Shown one piece after another: positions 1 to 9,127 of a DNA stretch of 64,000 bases. Position 1 is the stretch's first letter. Every line of letters starts with the position of its first letter. The stretch covers positions 1 to 64,000 of the forward strand of contig JANQQI010000086.1 in assembly GCA_028285085.1 (NCBI GenBank), in the 5' to 3' direction. This stretch comes from Saprospiraceae bacterium. GTDB lineage: Bacteria; Bacteroidota; Bacteroidia; Chitinophagales; Saprospiraceae. The notes beneath the pieces were generated by a model. That model searched no databases and was not told the origin of the DNA. It saw only the letters and a program-made list of their open reading frames with translations. The position numbers and the translations under genes were made by a program.

Positions 1-688
1 TATCTTTGGTAACAGCTTGACTGAGGGCCGCTACATTCATTCGGTAGTGTTCATCAACGGGGATGTAGCGGAAGTGGGCTTCTCCCATTCCGGCAATCCG
101 AATGGCTTTCTGAATCGAATGGTGGACCTGCTCGGTCAGATAGATCACTTGATTTTCGATATCTCTGGCCCGCACACCCTGATAGTCCCGCGCTGTTGCT
201 ACCGCAATGAGATTGGCTACCGAGCCTCCCGAGGTGAGATTACCCAAAGCGGTATCCGGGAATCCAACCAGTCGGCACATCCAGCGAATGAGCATATTTT
301 CCATACGCACGGCACCAGGGCTCGCGAAATAGATCCCCGCGTAGCGATTGGTTACATCAGCCAGGTAATCCCCCAAAGCGGTAGGATACACGCCTCCTCC
401 GGGGATGTAGGCCAAGTGTCCCGCTGAAGCAGGATTAAGCCCGGGCTGATCCACTTCTTGCTCTACTAAGTGCAGGAGTTCTGACATCTCTCGACCATTG
501 TCTTGGAAGGGATAATCCAGCAAGCCTTCACCTTTACCAGCAAATTCATCGAAAGATTTTTTGGAAGAAAGGTCTTCCAGAAATTCATTTGTGTAATGGT
601 ACACGGACGCGTTCCAGTTATCGCGTATATCTTTATTTGTCTCTAAAAGTCGAGCGGTACGCTCTAAGGATTGTAACTTTTCTATCAT
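1..688 (-). CDS. Pyridoxal-dependent (group II) decarboxylase, 5' part only
   Basis: The N-terminal ~229 residues of a PLP-dependent decarboxylase of the aromatic-amino-acid/glutamate decarboxylase fold; the rest lies beyond the left edge. Visible family features are HLAYIPGGG followed by a segment ending in SPGAVRMENMLIRWM, the glycine-rich NLTSGGSVANLIAVATARD stretch that binds the cofactor phosphate, and the following VHHSIQKA segment. The PLP lysine is outside the window, so activity and substrate cannot be judged. I chose the ATG at 688; an in-frame ATG at 703 would add five residues (MIVLR) and is equally possible. Family membership is well supported; the specific substrate (tyrosine, tryptophan, DOPA or other) is not. 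Confidence 0.85.
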   Translation of the reverse strand, partial: MIEKLQSLERTARLLETNKDIRDNWNASVYHYTNEFLEDLSSKKSFDEFAGKGEGLLDYPFQDNGREMSELLHLVEQEVDQPGLNPASAGHLAYIPGGGVYPTALGDYLADVTNRYAGIYFASPGAVRMENMLIRWMCRLVGFPDTALGNLTSGGSVANLIAVATARDYQGVRARDIENQVIYLTEQVHHSIQKAIRIAGMGEAHFRYIPVDEHYRMNVAALSQAVTKD

Positions 689-896
689 TCTCAAAACTAT
701 CATTATTCTTATAATTTTCCTTTCTTACATTTATTCAAATCGTAATTTCAAAGTCAAAATTGCAACCCTTCGTTTTAGCTCGTGTCATTCTAGCTAAATT
801 AATCCAATTACTCATTTCGATTGTAACCCTGTATTTCCCCAGAAGCATCAACAACAAATCCTCTGGTGTGTTGCAAATCGAATTCAAATCCAAAAG

Positions 897-1616
897 ATGA
901 TGAAAATTATGAAACGTACGCTCCTCCTAGGCATCGTGCTTTGCCTCGCCGTTTTCCAATCACAAGCCCAAAATGTTGTTGGCAAAGGCCCCATGGTTAA
1001 GAAAACCATCAATATGTCCGACATCAATGCTGTGGGACTCGGCATCTCTGCCACCGTTTACATTCAGCAAGGCTCTAGTCAATCTATTACCATCGAGGCT
1101 CAACAAAATATCATTGATATTATTAAGCAAAAACCGAAGGGTAAATCCTGGAATATTGAATTCACCAAAAAATCTGTCAGAAACCACAAAGACATCACCA
1201 TTTATATCACTATGAAGGATCTGAAAGAACTATCAATTGGTGGTTCAGGCTCCATCATTGGCAAAGGGAAATTCTCCAATTTGGGCAATATGGAACTGAA
1301 TATTGGTGGTTCGGGAGACATCAAACTAGATGCGGACATGAAGAATGTGGAATGTAGTATTGGTGGATCGGGTAAAATTGTACTCGACGGTAGTGCTTCC
1401 GGTATTGAAGTAAGCATCGGTGGATCAGGTGATGTCCTTGCCTTTGGACTTTCCACAAAAAGCTGCGAAGTAAGTTCTGCCGGTTCTGGTGATATTGAAG
1501 TGTCGGTAAGTGATAATTTGGAGGTGTCTCTCGTCGGTAGTGGCGATGTACGGTACCGTGGTAATCCAAAAGTCAGTTCAACAATTATGGGTTCGGGTGA
1601 TGTGAAACCCGAATAG
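897..1616 (+). CDS. DUF2807 (head GIN domain) secreted protein, copy 1
   Basis: A 239-residue exported protein. A signal peptide covers about residues 1-24 (cleavage near QSQAQ). The rest matches the putative auto-transporter adhesin head GIN family (DUF2807), a right-handed beta-helix family. From about residue 105 a short motif of the IGGSG/SGSGDV type recurs roughly every 20 residues, as expected for one turn of a beta-solenoid. Starts at 897, 900 or 909 are all possible (MMKIMKR). It is followed by a perfect 16-bp inverted repeat and then by a paralogue with the same architecture. The family is common in Bacteroidota; its molecular role is not established, and adhesion or envelope stress has been suggested. 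Confidence 0.88.
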   Translation: MMKIMKRTLLLGIVLCLAVFQSQAQNVVGKGPMVKKTINMSDINAVGLGISATVYIQQGSSQSITIEAQQNIIDIIKQKPKGKSWNIEFTKKSVRNHKDITIYITMKDLKELSIGGSGSIIGKGKFSNLGNMELNIGGSGDIKLDADMKNVECSIGGSGKIVLDGSASGIEVSIGGSGDVLAFGLSTKSCEVSSAGSGDIEVSVSDNLEVSLVGSGDVRYRGNPKVSSTIMGSGDVKPE

Positions 1617-1634
1617 TTTAATTACTTTTCTTCT

Positions 1635-1680
1635 AAATTATCCAAAGGAGGGTTCCTCATTTAACTCCTTTGGATAATTT
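1635..1680 (+). terminator. Hairpin terminator after DUF2807 copy 1
   Basis: A perfect 16-bp inverted repeat (arms 1635-1650 and 1665-1680) with a 14-nt loop, 18 nt after the stop codon. Its AAATTA/TAATTT ends supply A/T tracts on both sides. It separates the two DUF2807 genes, so they may be separate transcripts or show read-through polarity. Confidence 0.75.
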
Positions 1681-1733
1681 CCGTTCCCTCATTCCAAATC
1701 TAACTTATTGTCAATCCTCTCAAAATACATTTT

Positions 1734-2462
1734 ATGAATCAGCTACTCAAAAAGACCAGCTTTCTCCTTTTCATGCTTCTTCTCGTGCAATCTATCCAGG
1801 CCCAAGGTTGGGGATCAGGTGTCAAAGGTAGTGGCCCCGTTGTCGAGCAAGAGTTGGATATTGCTCCTTTTACCGGCATTAATTTCAATATTTCCGGTAA
1901 TGTCATTCTCCGCCCGGGGAACCGACAAGAAGTTGTTGTAAAAGCTCAGAAGAATATTATCAATTTGATTAAAACGGATGTCAAGAATGGTATTTGGCGT
2001 ATCGATGTCCAAAAGAATGTAAAATCCTACAATGAATTAACGATTTATATCACCGTACCCGAAATCGATTATGTCGAGCTTGGTGGCAGCGGAAACATCA
2101 GTTGCAATGGCCAATTCCCTAAAGTGGACCGCTTACGAGTCGACATCAGTGGTTCAGGTAATATCGACATGGATATTAAGGCAAATCACCTAAAAACACA
2201 CCTCAGTGGCTCGGGAAATATCAATATGACGGGTAGTTGCAACTATCAAGATATTCACATCAGTGGTTCGGGTAATATCAGTAATTATAAATTTCAAGCA
2301 CAAGAATCTGATGTTCACGTCAGTGGTTCAGGACGTTGCGAATTATACGTAACCGATCAACTCAATGCAAAAATTAGTGGAAGTGGTGATGTATATTATA
2401 AAGGAAGAGCCAGTGTAAAAGCAAAAGTAAGTGGCAGTGGCAACGTCACTCCGGCAGACTAA
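1734..2462 (+). CDS. DUF2807 (head GIN domain) secreted protein, copy 2
   Basis: A 242-residue paralogue of the preceding gene. The signal peptide covers about residues 1-23 (cleavage near IQAQ), followed by an N-terminal beta region and then a ladder of SGSGN/SGSGD motifs about every 20 residues to the C-terminus. Shared anchors with copy 1 include the VVKAQKNIINLIK region (copy 1: IEAQQNIIDIIK) and an ELTIYITV segment. Copy 2 uses mostly SGSGN where copy 1 uses GGSGD/GGSGS, so the tandem pair has diverged well beyond recent duplication. Presumably it is periplasmic or on the surface; the function is unknown. Confidence 0.88.
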   Translation: MNQLLKKTSFLLFMLLLVQSIQAQGWGSGVKGSGPVVEQELDIAPFTGINFNISGNVILRPGNRQEVVVKAQKNIINLIKTDVKNGIWRIDVQKNVKSYNELTIYITVPEIDYVELGGSGNISCNGQFPKVDRLRVDISGSGNIDMDIKANHLKTHLSGSGNINMTGSCNYQDIHISGSGNISNYKFQAQESDVHVSGSGRCELYVTDQLNAKISGSGDVYYKGRASVKAKVSGSGNVTPAD

Positions 2463-2877
2463 TCTTGGCTTTCATTTCCTGAAAAATACACAAATGACCA
2501 GTCCATCGGCTGGTCATTTGTCGTCTAGAAAACAGTTTAAAAACAACTAATTAATAATTTTACAATATAAAAAATACCTATTCCAGGGTATGTAATTCTG
2601 GCCCGTTTATAATACCTTTGAAGTCATAAACAAGAAACAAATTATTTTCCCGAATTTAGACTATGAGCACGACTCCTTGAGTTCGTCCTCAAACCTTCCC
2701 AAAAACTGTTTCCCATACCGATTTAAATAATGCGGCTCTCGTCGCAATTTCCACCCCCTCTGAGAAAGCCAGACTTGGTAAAGTGCTGGTCATACCCGTT
2801 TGTATCATAAGTCTTAATCTTCGGGATTACTAGTTCCAAGTTAATTAGTAACGGCCATATTTATAATATTTCGATTT
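2463..2877. other. 415-bp intergenic region
   Basis: It begins with a hairpin terminator (2490-2521). The remainder is AT-rich and contains no convincing ORF, tRNA-like fold or Bacteroidota -33/-7 promoter pair that I could find, although it must contain the promoter for the large T9SS gene at 2878. Confidence 0.5.
2490..2521 (+). terminator. Hairpin terminator after DUF2807 copy 2
   Basis: A perfect 12-bp inverted repeat (arms 2490-2501 and 2510-2521, ACAAATGACCAG and its complement) with an 8-nt loop, 27 nt after the stop codon. There is no long T tract beyond the stem; the 3' arm itself ends in ATTTGT. Confidence 0.65.
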
Positions 2878-5800
2878 ATGAAAAAACACTTAACACCCTC
2901 TAGAAATTTTATACAATTAATGAAGCTGGTCTCTGGTACCGTGGCCCTGTGTATATTCACAGCTGCTACCGCCTTTGGCCAATGCTCTTTAAATTGCAAC
3001 ACCAGCGTAGCGGTTGCTCTCGGTCCTGATTGCTCAGCAGTAATCGAGCCGGATGATATTCTTGAAGGCACTTTACTCCCCGAATGTGCACCTTATACCG
3101 TGAATGTGATTGCAACGGGGTCAAACATGGTAACGGGTGCTCAACTTGGACAAACATTGATGGTTTCCGTTACCAATGGAGCTGGAAATGTTTGTATGGG
3201 ATCGATTACCGTTTTGGATGAAATCAATCCAACGATCCAATGTCAAAGCGTTACGATTTCCTGTTTTGATGATCCTGACGCAGTAGCAGCTCCCACTGCT
3301 TCGGACAACTGCGGATCTATTGCTTCGCTAACTTTTACCGAAACCGAACAAGATCTAGGTTGTGGTGGTCAAGGTTTGTATAAAGTCATCACGCGGACTT
3401 ATACGGCAACTGACCCCAGTGGAAATAGTAGTAGCTGTGATCAAGTCATTAACGTCACGCGCCCATCGATTAACGATGTGGTTTTTCCTGTTAACTTAGA
3501 TGACATCGACGCGCCATCACTGGATTGCGTCAATCCAAATACAAGTACTTCAAATACTGGCGTACCTACCATTAGCGGTGTGCCGGTTCACAATACCTGT
3601 GACTTCGCAGCGGATTTCGAAGACCAGGTCATTCCTATTTGTCAAAACAGCTTGAAAATCTTGCGTGAATGGACCATCCACGATTGGTGTACCGGTCAGA
3701 TTTTAGTACAAACTCAGATCATTAAGATTGTGGATACCACTGGGCCAACGATTAACTGTCAACAGACTTTCACGGTTAGCACTCAGCAAAATGATTGCTT
3801 TGCGAGCTTTGGACTTCCTATTGTACAAGTTTCGGATAACTGTTCTTCCAATAATAATATCACTGTATCTACCACCATTTCTGCGGGTACTATCGTAGGA
3901 ACTGCTGTATTCAATGTACCAATTGGCCAGCACACCTTGACCTATACCGCTACGGACGACTGTGGCAATAGCTCAACCTGTGTCACCACGGTCATTGTAG
4001 AAGACCAAGTTGCTCCAGTTGCCATTTGTGAATCAAACCACGTGGTGGCCTTGAACAGTCCATCCGGGGCTACTTTGGTTGGTGCTCTGGTATTTGACGA
4101 TGGCAGCTATGACAATTGTAGCGATCTAATTTACGAAGTACGTCGTATGGATGCTGCACACTGTCCAGGCAACGATGGGACGACTTTCGGACCATTCGCT
4201 CCATTCTTTTGCTGTGATGTTGGAAATTCCGTTATGGTTGAACTACGGGTGACGGACGCAGCAGGTAACAGCAATTCTTGCATGGTAGAAACGACCGTAC
4301 AAGACGAATTGAATCCAATTATTACTTGCCCAGCGAATGTAACGCTGGACTGTAATGATGATTATACTGACCTCAGCCTAACCGGTGAGCCTACGGTGGT
4401 CGACAATTGTGGCGCAACCGTAAGCTTCCAGGATTTTGTGAATCTCGATCAGTGTGGTGCCGGTTTCGTGAACCGTACCTGGACTGCAGTCGATGATTCT
4501 GGTAACAGTGCCTCGTGCCTACAAACTATCTACTTTGAAAACAGCACGCCGTTCTACATCAACGATACGGAGTGCAACAATGCCGATCCTAACGATGGTG
4601 TGATCTGGCCCTGTGATTACGAGACCAATACTTGTGGCGCCGGTTTAGATCCCTCCATCACCGGCGAACCAACCATTTTTGAAGACTTCTGTGATTTAGT
4701 TGGCTACGAGTATGATGATACTTATTTGCCAATTGCTGATCCTGCTTGTGTAAAAATCTTACGTAAGTGGTACGTTTTCGATTGGTGTACTTACGATGAG
4801 AACTCAACTGATGGTTATTGGGAATACGTTCAAATCATCAAAGTATTGAATTCTGAAGATCCAGTGATTTTATCGGATTGCGAGGATGTAGAGTTCTGTA
4901 GCTTCGACGAAGACTGTGAAGATGGTCCAGCGGATTTAGTACTGTTGGCAAATGATGATTGTACGGATTCCTTGGAATTGAATTATAGCTACGTTATCGA
5001 TGCTTTCAATAATGGCAGTGATGATATTTTTGGTTCTACCAACGATGCCTCGGGTGACTATCCATTGGGCACCCACCGCATCACGTGGACGGTAGAAGAT
5101 GGTTGTGGTAACTTCAGCACCTGTAGCTACCTTTTCACAATCAGAGATTGTAAGAAACCAACGCCTTTAGCTTTTAATGGCCTGGCTATAGATATTATGC
5201 CTGTGCTGCAAATGGTAGAAGTACAAGCTGTCGATTTTGACGCGGGCTCAACTGATAATTGTGGGGTTGCCGAATTCCGTATTGCATCTCCGTCTGGCGG
5301 ACCGGGGCAAACCACTCCGCCCCCCTTCCCCTCTTCTTCTGTGACTTTTACTTGTGATGACATTGGTACAAACACAGTTGATCTTTGGGTGCAAGATGTC
5401 AATGGCAACTGGGACTATGTTTCTACTTACATTATTGTACAAGACAATATGGGCGCTTGTGGAGGTCCAGATGCAAGTATCAGTGGAGCCATCGCTGACG
5501 AACTAAATACTGGCTTGAGTCAGGTTCAGGTCAACTTAGAAGGTGAAGCCCCAGGTATTCCGTCATCAACTCTAACCAATGACGATGGTGAGTATAGCCT
5601 CACTAATTTGCCTCCAAACTTCAACTATATCGTAACGCCCGAGCATAATATTGACCACCTCAATGGTGTAAGTACTTTTGATATTGTATTGATTCAACAA
5701 CACATCTTAGGATTAGGTGAGTTGGATTCGCCTTACAAGAAGATTGCGGCAGATATTAACAACTCAGCAAGTATTTCAGGCTTAGATATCGTTGACTTAC

Positions 5801-6726
5801 GCCGCTTGGTCTTGTACATCGATACAGAATTTCAGGATAATTCCTCTTGGCGTTTTGTATTAGCTGACTACGACTTTGGCCCCGGAAACGATCCATTTGC
5901 TAGTTCTTTCCCAGAGGTATTTACCGTGAACGAACTAGTCGATTCCGAAATAGCTGATTTCGTAGCGGTTAAAATAGGTGATGTTAATAATAGTGCTGCA
6001 ACTAATCCATTCTCCGGTGCAGGAGATGATCGGAGCGAAGGCCGTGTTGATTTCCAAATTGAAGATCAAACCTTGAAAGCAGGTGAGCAGTATGTGATTC
6101 CTGTTCGTGCCAAAGACTTCCAGGAGGTCTTGGCTTTCCAAGGAACTTTCAACTTTGATCCATCGATCTTGGTTTTCGAGGGTATTGAGGCAGCGGCTCT
6201 GAGTAATATGAGCGAAAGCAACTTTGGTTTGGCCATGACCAACGAAGGTGTGATCACCACAAGTTGGAATGATGCGCAGCCAATCAACTTAGATCAGGAA
6301 ACGGTACTATTCAATTTGGTATTCCGTGCGCAAGCTGATGCACAACTGAGCCAAACTTTGGCACTGAACTCTCGCTACACCCCAGCTGCGGCGTTCAACC
6401 AGACTGGAGCGATGAACTTAGGGCTACAATTCAGTGATTCTGAAGCGACGATCTCTGAGGTCATCTTATTCCAAAATGAGCCTAACCCATTTGATGCCTT
6501 TACCAATATTCGATTTAGCCTGCCGGAAACGACAAACACCGTCAGCCGAATTTATGACATCAACGGCCGAGTGGTATGGCAACAACGACAAGTACTTGAC
6601 GCTGGTACACACCAGTACACGATACAGCAATCAGATTTGCCCGCTAGTGGTATTTACTACTTCGAGTTAAGCACGGCACAGCAAAATCTGATGAAGAAAT
6701 TGGTCCACGTACGATCAAAAGAATAG
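2878..6726 (+). CDS. Large T9SS protein with HYR-like repeats, dockerin and cohesin modules
   Basis: A 1282-residue secreted protein. The signal peptide ends near residue 34 (ATAFGQ). Residues ~100-890 hold several cysteine-rich Ig-like/HYR-type repeats, recognised by recurring VxDNC, CPANVTLDC, TATDxSGN and DDCGNSSTC signatures. A carboxypeptidase-regulatory-like beta-sandwich follows at ~865-925 (SISGAIADELNTGLSQVQV). At ~925-1040 is a dockerin-like pair of EF-hand-type segments (GVSTFDIVLIQQHILG and DINNSASISGLDIVDLRRLV). Residues ~1056-1190 resemble a cohesin domain (long beta strands with FNFDPSILVFEG). From ~1198 there is a type A sorting domain (NEPNPFDAFTNIRF ... GIYYFELST). Presumably it is exported by the T9SS and anchored at or released from the surface. 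The ligand is unknown. Confidence 0.85.
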   Translation: MKKHLTPSRNFIQLMKLVSGTVALCIFTAATAFGQCSLNCNTSVAVALGPDCSAVIEPDDILEGTLLPECAPYTVNVIATGSNMVTGAQLGQTLMVSVTNGAGNVCMGSITVLDEINPTIQCQSVTISCFDDPDAVAAPTASDNCGSIASLTFTETEQDLGCGGQGLYKVITRTYTATDPSGNSSSCDQVINVTRPSINDVVFPVNLDDIDAPSLDCVNPNTSTSNTGVPTISGVPVHNTCDFAADFEDQVIPICQNSLKILREWTIHDWCTGQILVQTQIIKIVDTTGPTINCQQTFTVSTQQNDCFASFGLPIVQVSDNCSSNNNITVSTTISAGTIVGTAVFNVPIGQHTLTYTATDDCGNSSTCVTTVIVEDQVAPVAICESNHVVALNSPSGATLVGALVFDDGSYDNCSDLIYEVRRMDAAHCPGNDGTTFGPFAPFFCCDVGNSVMVELRVTDAAGNSNSCMVETTVQDELNPIITCPANVTLDCNDDYTDLSLTGEPTVVDNCGATVSFQDFVNLDQCGAGFVNRTWTAVDDSGNSASCLQTIYFENSTPFYINDTECNNADPNDGVIWPCDYETNTCGAGLDPSITGEPTIFEDFCDLVGYEYDDTYLPIADPACVKILRKWYVFDWCTYDENSTDGYWEYVQIIKVLNSEDPVILSDCEDVEFCSFDEDCEDGPADLVLLANDDCTDSLELNYSYVIDAFNNGSDDIFGSTNDASGDYPLGTHRITWTVEDGCGNFSTCSYLFTIRDCKKPTPLAFNGLAIDIMPVLQMVEVQAVDFDAGSTDNCGVAEFRIASPSGGPGQTTPPPFPSSSVTFTCDDIGTNTVDLWVQDVNGNWDYVSTYIIVQDNMGACGGPDASISGAIADELNTGLSQVQVNLEGEAPGIPSSTLTNDDGEYSLTNLPPNFNYIVTPEHNIDHLNGVSTFDIVLIQQHILGLGELDSPYKKIAADINNSASISGLDIVDLRRLVLYIDTEFQDNSSWRFVLADYDFGPGNDPFASSFPEVFTVNELVDSEIADFVAVKIGDVNNSAATNPFSGAGDDRSEGRVDFQIEDQTLKAGEQYVIPVRAKDFQEVLAFQGTFNFDPSILVFEGIEAAALSNMSESNFGLAMTNEGVITTSWNDAQPINLDQETVLFNLVFRAQADAQLSQTLALNSRYTPAAAFNQTGAMNLGLQFSDSEATISEVILFQNEPNPFDAFTNIRFSLPETTNTVSRIYDINGRVVWQQRQVLDAGTHQYTIQQSDLPASGIYYFELSTAQQNLMKKLVHVRSKE

Positions 6727-6784
6727 GTGATTGTGTGTTAAAACAAAAACTGTTTTAAAGTTATTTAAAATCAGTTTTTGGGAC

Positions 6785-6820
6785 GGCCTCTCACTGCTAC
6801 GGTGGTGGGGGGCTTTTTAT
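6785..6820 (+). terminator. Possible terminator after the HYR/cohesin gene
   Basis: A GC-rich imperfect stem (CCTCTCAC against GTGGTGGG with wobbles and one mismatch) directly followed by CTTTTTATTT. A weaker AT-rich inverted repeat (CAAAAACTG/CAGTTTTTG, 6744-6752 and 6772-6780) lies just upstream. Together they plausibly end the 2878-6726 transcript before purK. Confidence 0.4.
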
Positions 6821-6899
6821 TTGTACTTACTCGTAAACTTTTGGTGTTCAAGCGCCATATTTGCGCTGCAGTTCTTATTTTCGCGCAAAAACTCGATAA

Positions 6900-8069
6900 A
6901 TGGCAAAAGCACTGATCAACGATGGCTTCCGAGTAGGTATTCTCGGTGGCGGCCAGCTCGGTAAAATGCTGGCTCTGGCCGCGCAAAATTGGGAATTAAC
7001 CACCTGGATTCTCGATGCCTCTTCCGAATTTCCCGCGGCTCAGGTCTGCGACCATTTCGTGGCCGGCAACTTCAAAGATTACGACGATGTGTACAACTTC
7101 GGTAAGCAAGTGGATGTCCTGACTATCGAAATCGAACATGTCAATACCGATGCATTACTGCAGCTAGAGAAGGAAGGCGTCATCGTACACCCCTCTCCTG
7201 CTGCCCTGACGACCATCAAGGATAAAGGCTTACAAAAACTCTTTTACCAAGCGCATGATTTGCCAACGTCGCCTTTCCAATTGTTGGATGATGCCGCCGC
7301 CATCAAACAGGCTATCCAAGATGGTCAATTGCAATTGCCTTTTGTCCAAAAGTCAAGAACTGCCGGCTACGATGGTAAAGGGGTAGCCATCATTCGAACC
7401 GAAGCGGATCTTGACAACTTGCTCATGGATGCCCCTTCTATGATTGAACCTTTGGTGGATATTGACAAAGAGCTCGCCGTCATTGTAGCACGCAATCCAA
7501 GCGGTGATATCCAGGCTTTTCCTCCGGTAGAGATGGAGTTTAATCCCACGGCTAATCTGGTAGAATTCCTTTTCTGCCCGGCTAATATCAGTACAGAAGT
7601 CGCCGATCGTGCCACGCAGATTGCCCGCCAAGTCATTGAAGATTTTAATATCTGTGGTTTGCTAGCCGTTGAATTCTTTCTGACCAACGATGGTGAGGTG
7701 CTTATCAATGAAGTCGCCCCGCGCCCACATAATTCTGGTCACCACACGATCGACAGTGCCATCACTTCACAATTTCAGCAACACTTGCGTGCGATTGTAG
7801 ATTTGCCTTTAGGAGCAACGGATGCTTTGGTACCCGCTGTAATGGTGAACCTATTGGGCGCACCTGAGCATACGGGCCCCGCCCATTACGAAGGGCTTTC
7901 TGAATGTATAGCTCAGCCAGGTACGCACTTCCATATTTACGGTAAAACCGTTACTAAACCATTCCGTAAAATGGGGCACGCCACGGTTGTTGATCAGGAT
8001 TTGGAAGCAGCAAAAACGAAAGCCCGCTACATTAATGAGCATCTGCGTATTGTTAGTAAAGAGGCGTAA
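6900..8069 (+). CDS. purK: N5-carboxyaminoimidazole ribonucleotide synthetase
   Basis: A 389-residue ATP-grasp enzyme that carboxylates AIR to N5-CAIR with ATP and bicarbonate in de novo purine synthesis; PurE would then convert N5-CAIR to CAIR. Visible features: N-terminal Rossmann-like GGGQLGKMLALAA (residues ~17-29), the VLTIEIEHVN segment, the ATP-grasp lysine region QKSRTAGYDGKGV, the metal/ATP-binding EFFLTNDGEVLINEVAPRPH and the following NSGHHTIDS. Length and order fit PurK throughout. No purE lies in the window. The start is the ATG at 6900, with MAKALINDGFRVGILGGGQ giving the usual short lead-in. Confidence 0.95.
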   Translation: MAKALINDGFRVGILGGGQLGKMLALAAQNWELTTWILDASSEFPAAQVCDHFVAGNFKDYDDVYNFGKQVDVLTIEIEHVNTDALLQLEKEGVIVHPSPAALTTIKDKGLQKLFYQAHDLPTSPFQLLDDAAAIKQAIQDGQLQLPFVQKSRTAGYDGKGVAIIRTEADLDNLLMDAPSMIEPLVDIDKELAVIVARNPSGDIQAFPPVEMEFNPTANLVEFLFCPANISTEVADRATQIARQVIEDFNICGLLAVEFFLTNDGEVLINEVAPRPHNSGHHTIDSAITSQFQQHLRAIVDLPLGATDALVPAVMVNLLGAPEHTGPAHYEGLSECIAQPGTHFHIYGKTVTKPFRKMGHATVVDQDLEAAKTKARYINEHLRIVSKEA

Positions 8070-8136
8070 GTTTTTACAATTTCATCTAATCCACTTTTAG
8101 TCTCGTCGGTAAAATCGGGGCGTTTGAGCAATAATA

Positions 8137-8167
8137 TTTGTCCAAGGCTAAGAGAATCCTATCTTTA
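8137..8167 (+). promoter_or_regulatory. Bacteroidota-type promoter for the ABC exporter operon
   Basis: TTTG at 8137-8140 and TATCTTTA at 8160-8167 are separated by 19 nt. This fits the TTTG-N19/21-TAnnTTTG promoter of Bacteroidota except for the final A. It lies ~34 nt upstream of the ATG at 8201 and therefore argues that translation starts there, not at the TTG at 8138. Confidence 0.6.
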
Positions 8168-8200
8168 GAGCCGACACAACAACTGGACAAAAAACGACTC

Positions 8201-9094
8201 ATGCCTGTACTTGAAATTCAGCATCTCACCAAACGATACGGCAATATTACCGCGGTCGATGATCTTTCGTTAGAAGTTAATGCCGGAGAAATCTTCGGCA
8301 TTCTCGGCCCGAACGGTAGCGGAAAAACCACAACTCTAGGGATTATTCTCGGGATCATCAATAAAAACGCGGGCCAATATCGCTGGTTTGATGGTGATTA
8401 TGCGCAAGATCACATGGCGCGCCGTCAGATTGGTGCCCTGCTCGAAACTCCGAATTTCTATCCCTATCTCAATGCACTCGACAACTTGAAAATTGTTGCG
8501 CACATCAAACGGGCAAAACAACCTGATTTCGAGCGTGCCCTAAAGTTGGTGAACCTTTACGAGCGGCGTAAATATGCTTTTAAAACCTATTCACTGGGTA
8601 TGAAGCAACGTCTGGCGATTGCCGCCGCGATGATTGGTGATCCAAAGGTCTTGATCTTTGATGAACCGACCAATGGATTGGATCCTCAAGGTATTGCCGA
8701 AGTACGAGATACCATTCGAGCGATTGCCGAGGAGGGAAAAACCATTCTCATGGCCAGTCATATTCTCGACGAAGTCGAAAAGGTTTGTTCTCACGTCGCC
8801 ATTATTAAAAAAGGGGTACTCCTCGCTTCAGGGACGGTAGGTTCTATCATCAGCGACCAAATCCAAGTCGAGCTGGCGGCCGAAAAAAATGTGGACCTAC
8901 TGCAACTGCTCAAACAACAAGATTTTATTTCCGAGATCCAACAAGAAAACGGCATCCTCCGAATTATGGTGGACGAAGATTTTTCTGTGGCGCAGCTCAA
9001 CGCTCTAGCTTATCAAAATGGGATTACCTTGACCCATTTGGTGCGTAAGAAGCGTAGCCTGGAATCTGAATTCCTCGAAATCACCGGTAATTAA
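8201..9094 (+). CDS. ABC transporter ATP-binding protein
   Basis: A 297-residue ATPase subunit of an ABC-2 type exporter. Walker A is GPNGSGKTT, the signature is YSLGMKQRLAIA (one mismatch from LSGGQ-type, common in this subfamily), Walker B is KVLIFDEPTNGLDPQG, and the switch His is in MASHILDEVEKVC. The C-terminal ~90 residues form the extension typical of drug/bacitracin-type ABC-2 ATPases. The frame is open upstream to a TTG at 8138, but the ATG at 8201 (MPVLEIQHLTKRYG) fits the family and the promoter. The next gene, 33 nt downstream, encodes its permease; together they form one exporter of unknown substrate. Confidence 0.93.
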   Translation: MPVLEIQHLTKRYGNITAVDDLSLEVNAGEIFGILGPNGSGKTTTLGIILGIINKNAGQYRWFDGDYAQDHMARRQIGALLETPNFYPYLNALDNLKIVAHIKRAKQPDFERALKLVNLYERRKYAFKTYSLGMKQRLAIAAAMIGDPKVLIFDEPTNGLDPQGIAEVRDTIRAIAEEGKTILMASHILDEVEKVCSHVAIIKKGVLLASGTVGSIISDQIQVELAAEKNVDLLQLLKQQDFISEIQQENGILRIMVDEDFSVAQLNALAYQNGITLTHLVRKKRSLESEFLEITGN

Positions 9095-9127
9095 AATCCT
9101 CTACTCCACCACCTTAAAGCCTGTTTC

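Noticed and set aside
17-427. Open frame of 136 codons on the plus strand
   Set aside because: It lies wholly antisense to the decarboxylase coding frame, which has clear family motifs; the plus-strand product has none.
6731-6964. 77-codon plus-strand frame between the cohesin gene and purK
   Set aside because: It runs through a terminator-like hairpin and overlaps the start of purK in another frame; the product is not recognisable.
8138-8200. Longer N-terminus of the ABC ATPase from a TTG codon
   Set aside because: The segment overlaps the -33/-7 promoter elements, and the extra 21 residues are not part of the conserved ATPase fold.
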